A stretch of 64,000 nucleotides of DNA from Lacrimispora xylanisolvens (GCA_017084465.1 CP070896.1:1550001-1614000); one strand, 5' to 3'; counted from the stretch's first letter, positions 39,335 to 50,180 are shown. Program-made: numbers and translations. The notes: generated by a model not told the origin, from the letters alone.

Positions 39335-39836
39335 CTATAAATTAATGGTAAATATACCAGCAGGCAATATGATCTTAAACCCATACCGGAACAGAAAAAA
39401 TACAACAAAGGTAAATATGACAGAAATTACTGCCAGCTGTATGATATCCTTTTTTGTTTTCTTCTCATCAGGAGCCAGAACATACATCTGAAGTGGCAAA
39501 TAAAGAATTGTTGTTACAATAAAGCCAACGGGCTGAAGTAAATAAACATAGACCAGGATCAGCATAAAGCTGGTAAGCATTCGTTTGTAATCCAGCTCTT
39601 CCTTTTCCATTTTTTCAGCTTCTGCCGTTCTCATTTTTTAAATTTTTTCAGATTTAAGAATGCCAGGGCTGCCGCCAGAATAAAGGTTACAAGACCAATA
39701 CACATTGGCATGAAATCCGGACCGATATCCATAATTGTTGATTTTGGCAGCATCTTTGCCATTATCATCATTCCGGCGGATAAAATCATAAAAAAATCCG
39801 CCGACAATCATATCCCCATATTTTTTTAATAAACAT
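39335..39836 (-). CDS. tctB: TctB-type small permease subunit
   Basis: Reconstructed ~167-residue protein with four to five membrane segments: GGFFMILSAGMMIM and FMPMCIGLVTFILAAALAF in the first half, SFMLILVYVYLL and VISVIFTFVVFFLF in the second. Three frame breaks (runs 39821-39827, 39790-39796 and 39634-39639) hide the N-terminal half, which otherwise matches TctB layout. ATG 39836 follows GGAGGAGGACAGTCA. Between tctA and a dehydratase gene, as usual for these systems. Confidence 0.78.
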
Positions 39837-39857
39837 TGACTGTCCTCCTCCTTTTAT

Positions 39858-41208
39858 CTAACCAGTGCCGGCTTTTTTACAGTCATATTTCCAGCCTGGT
39901 ATTAAATACTGCATTGCAAGAGCATCGTCTCTGTCATGTGAGGTAAGGCTGTTATATAATGCATTGGCCTCCATAACCCGCTCCATATTAATGGTTACCC
40001 AAGCCCGGGTCTGTCAGGTACCTCCAAATATCCGTTTTTTTAATAGACGGAGTATCGTTTAACAGATTCTGACCATCCTGCCAGATCCAGTGAGTGTCAA
40101 GTGCGGTTGGATTTCCGGTGCTGCGGCTGCCACGTGAGCAAACGCGGTCAGTGTAATATCAAAATGATTGTTAGAATGACTCCCCCATGTCAGACCCCAG
40201 TCATTTAAAATCTGCGCCATTCTCACACTTCCTTCGAATCCCCAGAAATGAGGATCTGCCAGAACAATATCCACCGCTTTTAATGCTGCGGAATGATAAA
40301 ACTGTCTCCAGTCTGTTGCGATCATGTTGGTTGCCACTGGCAGATTAACAGCATTTTTAAATTCTGCCATGATCTCTCTGCTGGAAAAACCGGATTCCGG
40401 ACCGCAGGGATCTTCGATGTAAGATAAGATTCCCTCCATTGGCTTACAAAGGTCAATTGCTTCCTTTAAACTCCAGGCCCCGTTGGGATCTATATTAATA
40501 CGGCCATTGGGAAATGCCTTCTTCAGTGCGCGCACCGCTTCCATCTCTTTAAAACCGGGAAGCACACCGCCTTTTAATTTAAAGTTGTTAAATCCATATT
40601 TTTCATGAAGAACCTCCGCCTGTTCTACAATACGTTCCGGCGTAAGCATCTCCATGCGGCGAAGGCGAAACCAGGAATCCTCACTGCAGCTCTCATTCAG
40701 GTACCCAAGCTTAAGCCGGGCTTTTTCTTTTTCGCTGACGTAGAATAAATATCCCAGTGTTTCTACCTGATTTCTCTGCTTTCCCTCTCCTAACAGTTCA
40801 CACATGGGAAGCCCTAAGTGCTGTCCCAGAAGATCAAGGAGGGCGCATTCAATCGCCCATTCTGCCTTTACAACAAATTTCAGTTTGCTGATGTCAAGGG
40901 TTTGTATTCCCTCTCCATCATCCCCTTCTGCTCTCGTTCCCGCTCTATGGATTGAATTTAAAATTCCACGATATTTTCCAATCTGCTGGCCTACCACCAG
41001 AGGAGTACAGCTTCTTAATGCTTCACAGGTGTAATCCCCCTCCATGTATCTCGCCGATTCCGGTATTCCCCGCACTGTCCTTTAAAATTACCAGATTTCT
41101 GGTAAACCACGGTGCATGAGCTCCGCTTAATGTCATAAGCATGCTGTCATAACCAGCAACCGGAATGACCTGCATTTCTGTTACCACCGGCGTTCCTGAG
41201 TGCTTCAT
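39858..41208 (-). CDS. Glucarate dehydratase-like enolase-superfamily enzyme (paralogue A)
   Basis: About 449 residues of the glucarate dehydratase group (D-glucarate or L-idarate to 5-dehydro-4-deoxy-D-glucarate). Active-site segments: [11 protein letters not shown] (KxK), [26 protein letters not shown] and [10 protein letters not shown]. The C-terminus is [19 protein letters not shown] 41208 follows AAAGGAA. Frame breaks at 41036-41040 (GGDYTCEAL), 40115-40116 ([15 protein letters not shown]) and 39998-40000. It is 49% or so like its neighbour by eye, not a recent duplicate. D-glucarate versus galactarate cannot be told by inspection. Confidence 0.85.
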
Positions 41209-41387
41209 ATGTTTCATTTCCTTTCTTTGGTCAAATTGCACATTTTTTATTTGTCGATTCTTGTTTTCACATGCATTATACCAACGAATTTTCCATAAAT
41301 CCAATAATTAATACCGATTGCAGCAATAAGAAATCTTAATAATCCTTAAAATCATCGAACGAGACATGGTTTTTTTGGATTAAATTC

Positions 41388-42681
41388 TCATCCTGGTATC
41401 AAATACTGCATACCCATGGCATCATCCCTGCCGCCCAGGCAGTGATCCAGATACAGCTGGTGAGCCTTTTTAATCTGATCCAGATCCGCCTCTATCCCAA
41501 GTCCAGGCTTCTTTGGAACTTCCACACAGCCATTTACGATTTGAAGGGGTTCTTTTGTCAGACGCTCTATCCCCTCCTGCCAGATCCAGTGGGTATCAAG
41601 TGCATTGTACTCTCCTGGAACTGCGGCTCCCACCTGGGTAAACATGGCAAGGGATATATCAAAATGGTTGTTGGAGTGAGAACCCCATGTATAGCCAAAA
41701 TCATGGCACATCTGTGCTACACGGACAGAACCGTTCATTGTCCAGAAATGGGGATCAGCCAGTATGATGTCAACAGCCTGGGATTCCAGAGAATGACCTA
41801 CCTCTCTCCAATCGGTTGCAATCATATTAGTAGCCGTTGGGAAGCCGGTACGGCGGCGGAATTCGCTGACAATTTCTCTTCCGGAATAAACACCTTCTGC
41901 TCCGCAGGGGTCTTCGCAGTACGTTAAAATCCCCTGCATTCCTTTGACATATTCCACAGCCTCTTCAAGAAGCCAGCCGCCGTTGGGATCTAAATCAATG
42001 CGTGCATCAGGAAATGCTTTCTTTAATTCCCGGATTACATCCATCTCTTCATTACCTGGAAGCACACCGCCTTTCAGCTTAAAGTCCTGAAATCCGTATT
42101 TTTCTCTTGTGGCTTTTGCAAATGCTACGATCTGCTTGGCAGTAAGAGCCTCCTCGTGACGAATCCGGTACCAGTCACAGTCTGCATCTGGCTCAGAATC
42201 GTAGGGAAGATCCGTTTTATTTCTATCTCCCACAAAGAATAGATAACCCAGCATGCGTACGCTGTCTCTCTGTTTTCCTTCGCCTAACAGTTCACATACA
42301 GGAACCTCTAAATATTTTCCCAGAAGATCCAGGCAGGGGGGCTTCAATAGCAGTGATTACATGTACTCCTGTACGTAAATCGAAAGTCTGGTTCCCTCTG
42401 ACATCCGCTTCTCCTTTGGAATCCAGATACTCCTTCACTTTTAAAAGAGTGCTTTTGTATTCACTGATTTTAGTACCAGTTACAAGGGGAACGCACTCTA
42501 AAAGTGTATCGGTGATCTTCTTTCCTCCAGGTACTTCTCCTACTCCCATTTCGCCGTTATCCGCATACAGGATAACAATATTTCTTGTAAAAAATGGTGC
42601 ATGAGCTCCGCTTAAATTTAATTCCATGCAGTCTTTTCCCGCTACAGGATACACTTCCATTTTAGTAATCACTGGTGTCAT
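41388..42681 (-). CDS. gudD: Glucarate dehydratase-like enolase-superfamily enzyme (paralogue B)
   Basis: About 431 residues, same family and motifs: [46 protein letters not shown] and [14 protein letters not shown]. First gene of the tct/gud operon. The frame breaks in the G/C6 run 42336-42341 ([15 protein letters not shown]). The reading frame ends MQYLIPG-TGA, where the neighbour and the family have Trp; nine or so further codons (EFNPKKPCLVR) follow before another TGA. The enzyme probably works without them. A TATAAT lies at 42727-42732 on minus, with no good -35, suggesting an activated promoter. Confidence 0.87.
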
Positions 42682-42726
42682 GTTTTATCTCCTTTACCAA
42701 AAGCCATGATAGGCTTGCATATTCTG

Positions 42727-42810
42727 ATTATAACTTTCTTTTCTTTCTCATTCTATTGACAGAGACAACAAGCATTTTGTCTTTTTTTGTCATCTTTCTT
42801 ATTCTTTCAA
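42727..42810 (-). promoter_or_regulatory. Candidate activated promoter region of gud/tct operon
   Basis: A TATAAT (42732-42727, minus) has no matching -35. Upstream lie roughly 10-bp-phased pyrimidine-rich elements on plus (TTTGTC at 42776 and 42786, TTTCTT at 42795, TTTCAA at 42805) and a GACAA/TTGTC inverted pair (42764-42781). No -24/-12 sigma-54 sequence was found. Confidence 0.35.
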
Positions 42811-42820
42811 ATAATGAAAT

Positions 42821-42846
42821 GGGGATTGCAATTATTTGCAATCCCC
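42821..42846 (-). terminator. Hairpin after first PrpR-like gene
   Basis: Perfect 11-bp stem GGGGATTGCAA / TTGCAATCCCC, 6 bp past the stop codon of the regulator. The following T tract is weak on minus (ATTTCATTATTT). Confidence 0.65.
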
Positions 42847-42851
42847 TGCTT

Positions 42852-44760
42852 TTATATGTCATATCTGCTCCCAATCCCGTAACGTTTCATCTTCCTCCAC
42901 AGAGTGGTGGTACTGATCTTCATTGCTTTTGCCACCTCAGTTCTTCTTCCGTTAAAACGTTCCAGGAGCATCTCAATACGGAGTGCTTCCGGATTCTGAT
43001 TTTTTACGATCTGACCGCTTCCATTGTCTTCTCTGGTAATTGGATAGAGCTCCTGTAACAGATTCTGCACCATCCCTTCTTCCACTTTTCTTCTATGGGC
43101 AGTGAGTACCAGCCGCTCGCAGAAGCTCTCCAGCTGCAACAGATTTCCTTCCCAGAAATAATCTTCCATCACACCCAGGGCAGCCTCACTGATTTCCACA
43201 TATCTGGAATAGGCAGTATTGTATTTATCAAGAAATATGCCGGTAAAACGGCGGATTTCTTCCGGTTCCTTCCTGATTGGGAGGAAGGGAAATCTCTAAA
43301 GCAGACAGATAGAAATATAAATCCTCCCGGAACTTACCTTGTTTTACAAGCCCTGTCAGTTCTTTTCCGGCGCATGCAATAAGTCGCACTGGAAGAACAC
43401 GCTTTACCATAGAATCACGATCCCAGAAAAGTCTGTCGCGAACCGCTTTAAAAAGCAGGTACTGACACTCCAGAGATAACCGGTCCACCTCTTCTAAAAA
43501 TATGGTTCCAAAAGCACTGGCTTCCAGAGCACTGACCGGATTTTTCCTGTTTTCCTCTCCAAAACCAAACAAAACCTGTTTCTGTTCCACCGGCGAAAGT
43601 GTGCTGCAGTTGATATGAATAAACGGTCCTCCTTTTTGAGGGCTGTTATTATGAATTGCTTCGGCAAAGATTTCTTTTTCCGTGCCAGTTTCTCCGTATA
43701 TAAAAACCGGGTTTTTAGAAATTCCATACGCTCTTGCCAGCTTAATGCACCGTTTTATCTCCACAGACTCTCTGAGGAGATGATGATAATTATGAACTGC
43801 AAGATGACTGCCTGCCAGCTTAGCCCCTGATTCTAACCCTTCCTCCCGCACTGCCATACGAACCTTATGGCAGGTCAATATGGCTCCGCTGTAATGTCCG
43901 TCGTACTGAATGGGAGCCCCGACTACCATCAGCAACTGGTTTTTTATGGAAAAAGAGGTGGAATAAAGTTCTTCCCTTCCGCTTAAGATCCCATTGATAC
44001 TTTCTGTATCAATTCCGTCAAATACTTTATCAATGGGAAATCCGATCACCTCACTGGTTGGTCTCCCCAACAGCTGCTCAATCACCCGGTTTACTGCCAC
44101 AATCTCCTGATAAGCATTGATCTTAATGATTCCGCTAAAGGATGTATCAAGAAGGGTATCAATCTGCGCTTTGTTGTGTTTTTCCTGCTCTGCCAGTTCA
44201 AGCATGTGAACAGCCAGTTGAAGTGCTTTCTTAATGGACTCTTCACCCGTTTCCATAAACAAACTGGGAAAACCGATTTCAAATGCGATCTGATTGGTTT
44301 TTACTCCGCCGATAATTAAGTCCACACCGTCAATAATAGCCTGACTGACTAAGTTTCTCGTATCTTCCAGTTCATTCAGTTTATAAAAATGCAGATCAAA
44401 ACCAAACAGCTCGTCCAGTTCTTCCAGACTTTCAAACATGTTTTCAAATGCCACAATCCCTATGGAAGGGTGATCCTTTTTCAGCATATTTTTTGCTTTT
44501 AAGATCATAAAACCAATTTCACGTACCGTTATGGGCATTTCCACAACCGGAATATTTAAACTTTCTTTAATCAACGTAGCCTGCAGTCCTCTTGCTATGA
44601 TAACCCGGGCACCTGCCTCTACTGCCTCTTTCGCTTCCACAACCGCATTTGAATTATCCACTACCTTTAAAAGCTGAACCTCAGTTTTTTCTTTTTCCAG
44701 CACGATCTGAGCATATTTTAAAATGGTCTGCCTTGGTAGAAGAATTCCTATCTGCTTCAT
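42852..44760 (-). CDS. PrpR-type regulator with atypical AAA+ domain (1)
   Basis: About 636 residues: an N-terminal PrpR_N sensor domain (~1-190, ILLPRQTILKYAQIVLEKEK, GARVIIARGLQATLIK), a PAS domain (~200-300), an AAA+ domain and a C-terminal Fis-type HTH (RRTEVAKAMKISTTTLWRKM). The Walker A reads YGETGTEKEI, with Glu where Gly is normal, and the GAFTGA loop that touches sigma-54 is absent (VLFGFGEENRKNPVSALEAS). It may therefore act with sigma-A, as TyrR does. The frame breaks near 43277-43278 (ISLPP|IRKEPEEIRRF). ATG 44760 preferred. It probably controls the gud/tct operon that starts just downstream. Confidence 0.85.
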
Positions 44761-44907
44761 ATGTGACCTCATTTCACAAATTTTAAATGTTGCATATTTT
44801 AATATTGATAAATCCTATCTATTTTATTATAATTGCATCATAAAATTATTTTAATTTATTGTTTCGTAACTTTTACTAATTTTTTTTAATAGATTCAGGA
44901 GGGTATC

Positions 44908-45828
44908 ATGGACTTACGACAGATTGATAACATCATTGCCATTGAACAGGAAAAAAGTATATCAAAAGCAGCTCAAAAATTATTCCTCACCCAGTCAGCC
45001 CTAAATCAGCAGCTACTCCGTCTTGAAAAGGAGCTTGGCACACAGCTGTTTGAGCGGAAAAGCCACTCCATGGTCCCAACTGTTGCAGGGCGAATCTATT
45101 TAAATACAGCCCGCCAGATGGTAGATTTAAAGCAGGAGACTTATAAAATCATCCATGATATCTCAGGCGAGCGGAGGGGGGAGATCTCCCTGGCCTATTC
45201 ACCGGAACAGGGATCTCTTATGTTTTCCAATGTCTATCCCATCTTTCATACTGCCTATCCTGAAATCACCTTCCGGATCGCAGAAGCACGGGTAAAAAAG
45301 ATGGAACAGCTTCTTCTGCAAAAAGAGGTGACACTTGCATGCCTGGCATATTTTGGAAACCACAAAAATCCTGCCATTGAATATAACGAGATGGAGGAAG
45401 AATTTATTGTGCTTGGACTGCCCATGAGCCATCCTCTTGCCTGTCTTGCAGGAGAACGAAGTTATAACGCCTTACCGTCTATTGACTTAACCCTTTTAAA
45501 AGAAGACAGCTTTGCACTAATTGCCCGTGACTCCAGAATGAGAGATCTGGTAGATGAGTTGTTTGAGCGGGCAGGCTTCATTCCCAATATCCTGTTTGAA
45601 TCTGCCTCTACCCAGACAGTTTATAACATGGTAAAGCAGCAGATCTGCCCCGCATTCTTCCCCCAGTCTTATGTGGACCCGGCTGCCCCCATCGCCTACT
45701 TTACAGTCCCTCCAAGGGATACCTGGATGCGTACCATTGCATATTTAAAAGGCAGTTATTTAACAAAACCAGAAAAATATTTCATGTCACTTGCAATTAA
45801 TTATGTAAAAGGAACACTGGAAATTTAG
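44908..45828 (+). CDS. LysR-family transcriptional regulator
   Basis: Intact 306-residue regulator: HTH MDLRQIDNIIAIEQEKSISKAAQKLFLTQ..., effector domain from about residue 90 (GEISLAYSPEQGS). ATG 44908 follows AGGAGGGTATC. It is divergent from the first PrpR-like regulator (147-bp AT-rich gap), so it may control that gene, and convergent with the next LysR gene. Confidence 0.9.
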   Translation: MDLRQIDNIIAIEQEKSISKAAQKLFLTQSALNQQLLRLEKELGTQLFERKSHSMVPTVAGRIYLNTARQMVDLKQETYKIIHDISGERRGEISLAYSPEQGSLMFSNVYPIFHTAYPEITFRIAEARVKKMEQLLLQKEVTLACLAYFGNHKNPAIEYNEMEEEFIVLGLPMSHPLACLAGERSYNALPSIDLTLLKEDSFALIARDSRMRDLVDELFERAGFIPNILFESASTQTVYNMVKQQICPAFFPQSYVDPAAPIAYFTVPPRDTWMRTIAYLKGSYLTKPEKYFMSLAINYVKGTLEI

Positions 45829-45837
45829 CTTCTGCCT

Positions 45838-46728
45838 CTATGTAAGTTCATAAGCTTTTAAAAGCAGCTTGATAAGATCTTTCACAGGCTTTGAAAGAAT
45901 ACTGCTTTTACGGTAAGCAATTACCAGATAAAAAGCTGCCGGATGAGTTAAGGGCAGGCAGACGTAATTGCCTTCTCCCTTTCTCATGGACTCCGGTAAA
46001 AAGGCAATTCCCTTCCGGCAGCCCACCATATGTTTCGTAACTGTCAGATCATTGGATTCGCAAAGGATGGACGGAGTAAACTGCCAGCTGGAAAATATCT
46101 CATTTTCGCAGGTGCGGAAGGTGCTTTTAGCCGGATTTAAAATAAATGAATCGTCGGAAAAAGAGGAAAAGTCTATTCCATTTTTATAAATCTGGTTCAG
46201 GCAATGGTGATTGTCCGGCACTGCCAGTACCAGATTTTCTCTCCGCAGGGGTATGTATTCCAGCATGCTATGAGAAAGCTCTCTCGTCACCATGACTGCT
46301 AAATCTGCCATACCGTTAATCACATAATCCTTAGCAATATATCCGTCTGCATCTATGGTATCTATAAAGATATTCTTATGAAATTCAGCCAGTGAAGGAA
46401 GCACCTCCTTAGAAACTTCAGGAAGGAGATCATTGCGGTAAATGACTGTAAGTTTCTTTTTTCCGGAACAATTTAAATTTTCAATCTCTTTTAATGCGCT
46501 GCTGTAGAGACTGAGAATATATTGTGCTCCATTTACATAGATTCTTCCTGCATCTGTAAGGAGATAATCGTTTTTATCTTTATAAAACAGCTTTGTCTGA
46601 AGCTCTTCTTCCAGCTTTTTTAACTGCTGGCTGATTGCCGGCTGGGTAACAAACAGCTTTTCTGCCGCTTTTGACAGATTCTTCTCCTCTGCAATTGCAA
46701 TCACATATTCTAACAGCTGAGTATTCAC
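45838..46728 (-). CDS. LysR-family transcriptional regulator
   Basis: Intact 296-residue regulator with HTH VIAIAEEKNLSKAAEKLFVTQPAI and an effector domain starting near KLTVIYRNDLL. It starts at GTG 46728, which overlaps the stop of the upstream LysR gene as GTGA, so the two regulators are translationally coupled. Together they may form a pair responding to two related substrates. Confidence 0.9.
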   Translation of the reverse strand: MNTQLLEYVIAIAEEKNLSKAAEKLFVTQPAISQQLKKLEEELQTKLFYKDKNDYLLTDAGRIYVNGAQYILSLYSSALKEIENLNCSGKKKLTVIYRNDLLPEVSKEVLPSLAEFHKNIFIDTIDADGYIAKDYVINGMADLAVMVTRELSHSMLEYIPLRRENLVLAVPDNHHCLNQIYKNGIDFSSFSDDSFILNPAKSTFRTCENEIFSSWQFTPSILCESNDLTVTKHMVGCRKGIAFLPESMRKGEGNYVCLPLTHPAAFYLVIAYRKSSILSKPVKDLIKLLLKAYELT

Positions 46729-47708
46729 AGGTTCTCCCTCTCATTCTCAAATTCATGACAAATCTCTCTTATATACCCACTATAAGCAGGAGTATATGTT
46801 GGATTATTCATATCCTGTTTCATAACCAGATAAATAAAATACCGTTCCGCTTCTGACAGAGCCTTCCCCTTTTTAACAATTGCTCCAAGGCCCAGATAAT
46901 ATCTGGGTGAAAGAGAAAAATAAATGATCTTATGATCTGACGGTGCCATGGATGACCGGGGAATCAGCCCCACTCCTGCTCCCTGACGTATCATATTGCT
47001 TAGTACCAGGTTATTATTGGTTTCAAAAACAACTGTAGGTTTCATTTTAGCAGTAAGAAAAATGCTGTCAGAGATTGCCCTGATGGAGGTTCCCTGGCAC
47101 ATGAGGATAAAAGGAGAATCTGAAAACTGGCTGATTTGGATTTGAGTCAGCCTGTTATCACTTTTGTCTGCCAGACTGGCCAGTTTATGAAAAGACGGAG
47201 CGCTTAAAATGACCTCCTCTTTATACATCATAACAAAATCCACATCTTCTTCCTCGCTGTCATAACAAGAACCTAATGCAATATCCACATCTCCCGCTAT
47301 CACATGCTTTCTCAAATCCTTCATATAACATTCTTTTATTTCTATTTTCACATTAGGGTACCTTTTGTTGAACTGAGTAAATATTTGTGCTACCAGAACA
47401 GCTCCTCTAAGGGGTGTGGCGCCTATGACAATTGTTTCTTTTAATTCATGAGTCAGAGTGCGAATCGCCAGGTATGTCTGGTCCTTTGCCTCAAGAATCT
47501 GGTTGGCAGTATCTATATAGATCTTTCCAGCTGGTGTGGGAATCAGCCACTTTTTATCCCTGATAAACAGATCTGTTCCAAGGCTTCTCTCCAGTCTTGA
47601 TAAATAAACACTTAATGTAGGCTGGGAGATCCCCAGTTTTCTTCCTGCTGCTGAAATGCTTTTTTCTTTTGCTAACGTCGTTATGTAAAGCAGGCTTTTT
47701 GTATTCAT
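46725..47708 (-). CDS. LysR-family transcriptional regulator
   Basis: Intact 327-residue regulator with HTH ITTLAKEKSISAAGRKLGISQPTL; effector domain from ETIVIGATPLRGA. It is divergent from the SLC13-type permease gene (200-bp gap), the likely target operon. The gap carries CTATAG and TATAACTTTTATAG-type dyads near 47728-47760 that could be LysR boxes. Confidence 0.9.
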   Translation of the reverse strand: MNTKSLLYITTLAKEKSISAAGRKLGISQPTLSVYLSRLERSLGTDLFIRDKKWLIPTPAGKIYIDTANQILEAKDQTYLAIRTLTHELKETIVIGATPLRGAVLVAQIFTQFNKRYPNVKIEIKECYMKDLRKHVIAGDVDIALGSCYDSEEEDVDFVMMYKEEVILSAPSFHKLASLADKSDNRLTQIQISQFSDSPFILMCQGTSIRAISDSIFLTAKMKPTVVFETNNNLVLSNMIRQGAGVGLIPRSSMAPSDHKIIYFSLSPRYYLGLGAIVKKGKALSEAERYFIYLVMKQDMNNPTYTPAYSGYIREICHEFENERENL

Positions 47709-47907
47709 CCTGATCAGCTCCTTAAAACTTCTATAGCTTTTACTTATAACTTTTATAGATATTACTGAATTGAACCTTATTAAATATTACTATATAATCC
47801 GATCTGTAGCCAACTTACAAAAGATAATATGCACAATCCAGGCGCCCATCTTCATGAAGGATACGGTACATTATACTTTTGCATTAAAGTAATGGAGGAA
47901 TTTATTA

Positions 47908-49191
47908 ATGTCGTATGAAATGATAGTCGTATTGTTAATTCTGGTATTTATGGTTGTTATGCTGCTGTCTCACGCAATTCCCTATGGTGTAACAGGAATG
48001 ATCTGCTGCGTAGCTCTTGTACTGACAGGGGTCAGCGATATCCCCACTGCATTTTCCGGTTTTTCCAACAGCACTACCATTATGGTGGCAAATATGCTGG
48101 TAGTTGCCAGCGCCCTTGGAAAGACCAGCCTGATTCACAGACTGCGTCAGGCAATGAACCGTCTGCAGGGCAAAAGCGGTATTGTCCTGGTACTTGCAAT
48201 ACTTCTTATTACCATTGGCTTATCCCAGTTAATGGGACAGATGGCCTGCCTTTCCATGATGCTTCTGTTTGTTCAGACCCTTGATGACGAAAGCGACATC
48301 TCTCCGGCCCGCATGCTTTTTATTGTTGCATGTGTAAATACCATCTGGACCGCAAAAATTCCCATTGGTATGGGTGCGACCATGCCCGGAACCATTAACT
48401 CTTTTTATCAGGGTATGGTGGAGGCAAAAGACTTGCTTGGCATCACTGATTATCTGAAAGCAGGATTCTTCCCCGCTGTAGCAGGCACCATTTATTGTCT
48501 ATTTATGTATAAAATAATTCCCAACAGTAAAATTGACAGTTCTCAGGTCAGGGAAGTAAAAGAAACAGATGCTATTTCTAAAAAACACGAAACAATTATC
48601 TTCCTGGTATTCACTGGCGTTATCATGGGATTTATGTTTGGTAACCAGTTAGGCAGCAATATAAGCAATATTTTACCGGCAGTTGGTGTACTGATCTTAA
48701 TTGTAACCGGAGTTCTTTCTGTAAAAGAAACTGTCACAACTCTTACCGGTGACATGATATGGATGATTGCAGGTATGTCAGTTATTTCCTCTGTACTTGG
48801 AAAAACCGGTGTGGGAGAACTGATTGGACAGACTGTGCTCCGTCTTCTTGGGGAAAACCCCAGCGGTATATACGTTACAATTGTTTTCTGTGTAGTTACA
48901 ACCATTATGACAAACTTTCTTTCCAATCTTGGAACCATGGCTCTCATGTGCCCCATTGCAGCAGCTACAGCGTTAGCAGGAGGAATGAATGTAAAGGCAA
49001 TTGTACTGGTTACGGCTGTATCCTGCTGGTTTGCAGTTGCTATGCCCACCGGCTGTTCTGCTGCCATGATGGCTTTTGGAATAGGAAACTTCAATGCATT
49101 TAAGCTGATGAAGTTCACTCTTCCCCTTGTACTTGTTTTAATGGCAGCACTAATTTTAGGAGTCAATCTGTTTTTCCCAATCTTTATCTAG
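47908..49191 (+). CDS. SLC13-type / ArsB-NhaD superfamily permease (1)
   Basis: Intact 427-residue membrane protein with ~11-12 segments. GYGVTG..., AFSGFSNSTTIMVANMLVVASALGKT and the C-terminal half repeat TNFLSNLGTMALMCPIAAATALAGG match the SLC13/citrate-carboxylate permease group. RBS GGAGG, ATG 47908. It is 40% or more like the permease at 57344-58624 by eye. It is followed within 16 bp by an esterase gene; probably imports a sugar acid or dicarboxylate. Confidence 0.85.
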   Translation: MSYEMIVVLLILVFMVVMLLSHAIPYGVTGMICCVALVLTGVSDIPTAFSGFSNSTTIMVANMLVVASALGKTSLIHRLRQAMNRLQGKSGIVLVLAILLITIGLSQLMGQMACLSMMLLFVQTLDDESDISPARMLFIVACVNTIWTAKIPIGMGATMPGTINSFYQGMVEAKDLLGITDYLKAGFFPAVAGTIYCLFMYKIIPNSKIDSSQVREVKETDAISKKHETIIFLVFTGVIMGFMFGNQLGSNISNILPAVGVLILIVTGVLSVKETVTTLTGDMIWMIAGMSVISSVLGKTGVGELIGQTVLRLLGENPSGIYVTIVFCVVTTIMTNFLSNLGTMALMCPIAAATALAGGMNVKAIVLVTAVSCWFAVAMPTGCSAAMMAFGIGNFNAFKLMKFTLPLVLVLMAALILGVNLFFPIFI

Positions 49192-49207
49192 AAAGGAATC
49201 ATATAAA

Positions 49208-50132
49208 ATGAAAAAATATATTAACCCTGGAAATCAACGAAAATCATTAACTTTGATTGATAACATCGTTTATTCCCACCAAAAAGACTTACAGGGGAAC
49301 TCAATGGATCTTAAAATGTCCATCCTGCTTCAAAACGGCAACAGTGAGATGAAACTTGCAGCCGGTGAAGATGACCCAAAAGAAAACCATGATCCAAAAC
49401 CAGCCCTTCTGTGGATACCAGGAGGGGGGCTGGAGAGGGGTGGATAAAAACCTGATGCTTGGTGAGATGAGTCAGTTTGCCGATGCCGGCTACGTAGTGG
49501 CATCCATGTATTACAGAAGCAGTGATGAGGCACATTTCCCAGCCCAGATAATCGATGTAAAAACTGCTATCCGTTTTCTACGTGCAAATGCTTTAAAATA
49601 TGAAATTGACCCGGATCGGATCGGCGTACTGGGACGATCTGCAGGCGGACACCTTGCAGCTTTTGCAGCAATGAACACGGATACATTTGAAAGTGAAGAA
49701 TGGTCCGGATGGTCATCAAAAGCAGACGCCTGCTGTAATATGTTTGGTCCTACCGACGTAGTTGCACTCATGAATGAGGAAGAAAAAAGTTTCAATAATC
49801 CTGGCAGCCGCTGGCACCGGATTGAGGATACCCATGGCGGAAAACTCATAGGCGGAGATCCTTCTACCATAAAGGAACGTGCCAAATCGGCAAGTCCGGT
49901 TAATTATGTTAATCCGGACATGTGCCCGATGCTGATACTTCACGGCGATAATGATCCACTGGTTCCCCTGGAATTAAGCAGCGACATTCTATACAACAGA
50001 ATCAAAGAAGCCGGTATGGAAGAGAAGGCAGATTACTATATTCTGGAAGGAGCCGGACACGGTTCCAGAGAATTCTTCCAGGACGAGGTCAAACAGCTTA
50101 TGATCTCATTCTTCGATCAGTATTTAAAATAA
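49208..50132 (+). CDS. Alpha/beta hydrolase, esterase-like
   Basis: About 308 residues of the alpha/beta-hydrolase fold (BD-FAE/esterase D-like group). It has an oxyanion PGGGWRG, nucleophile GRSAGGH, acid in HGDNDPLVP and His in GAGHGS. No signal peptide. The frame breaks in the G6 run 49424-49429; one G fewer restores WIPGGGWRGVDKN. Cotranscribed with the SLC13-type permease, so it may hydrolyse an ester or lactone form of the imported compound. Confidence 0.85.
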
Positions 50133-50142
50133 CATAACAAAG

Positions 50143-50180
50143 ATATGCTCCTTCTGAAACAGATAAAAGAAGGAGCATAT
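50143..50180. terminator. Bidirectional terminator between esterase and aldo/keto reductase genes
   Basis: Perfect 13-bp stem ATATGCTCCTTCT / AGAAGGAGCATAT, followed by TTTTATT on plus; it lies between two converging genes. Confidence 0.9.

Noticed and set aside
41388..41420. Selenocysteine or recoded TGA in gudD paralogue B
   Set aside because: The expected residue is Trp, it is not catalytic, and no SECIS-like hairpin follows; a point change or error is enough.
42682..42851. Sigma-54 (-24/-12) promoter for the gud/tct operon
   Set aside because: No TGGCAC-N5-TTGC match on minus here or upstream of garR.
48543..49166. 207-codon minus-strand frame
   Set aside because: Antisense to the SLC13-type permease gene, no start signals; shadow frame.
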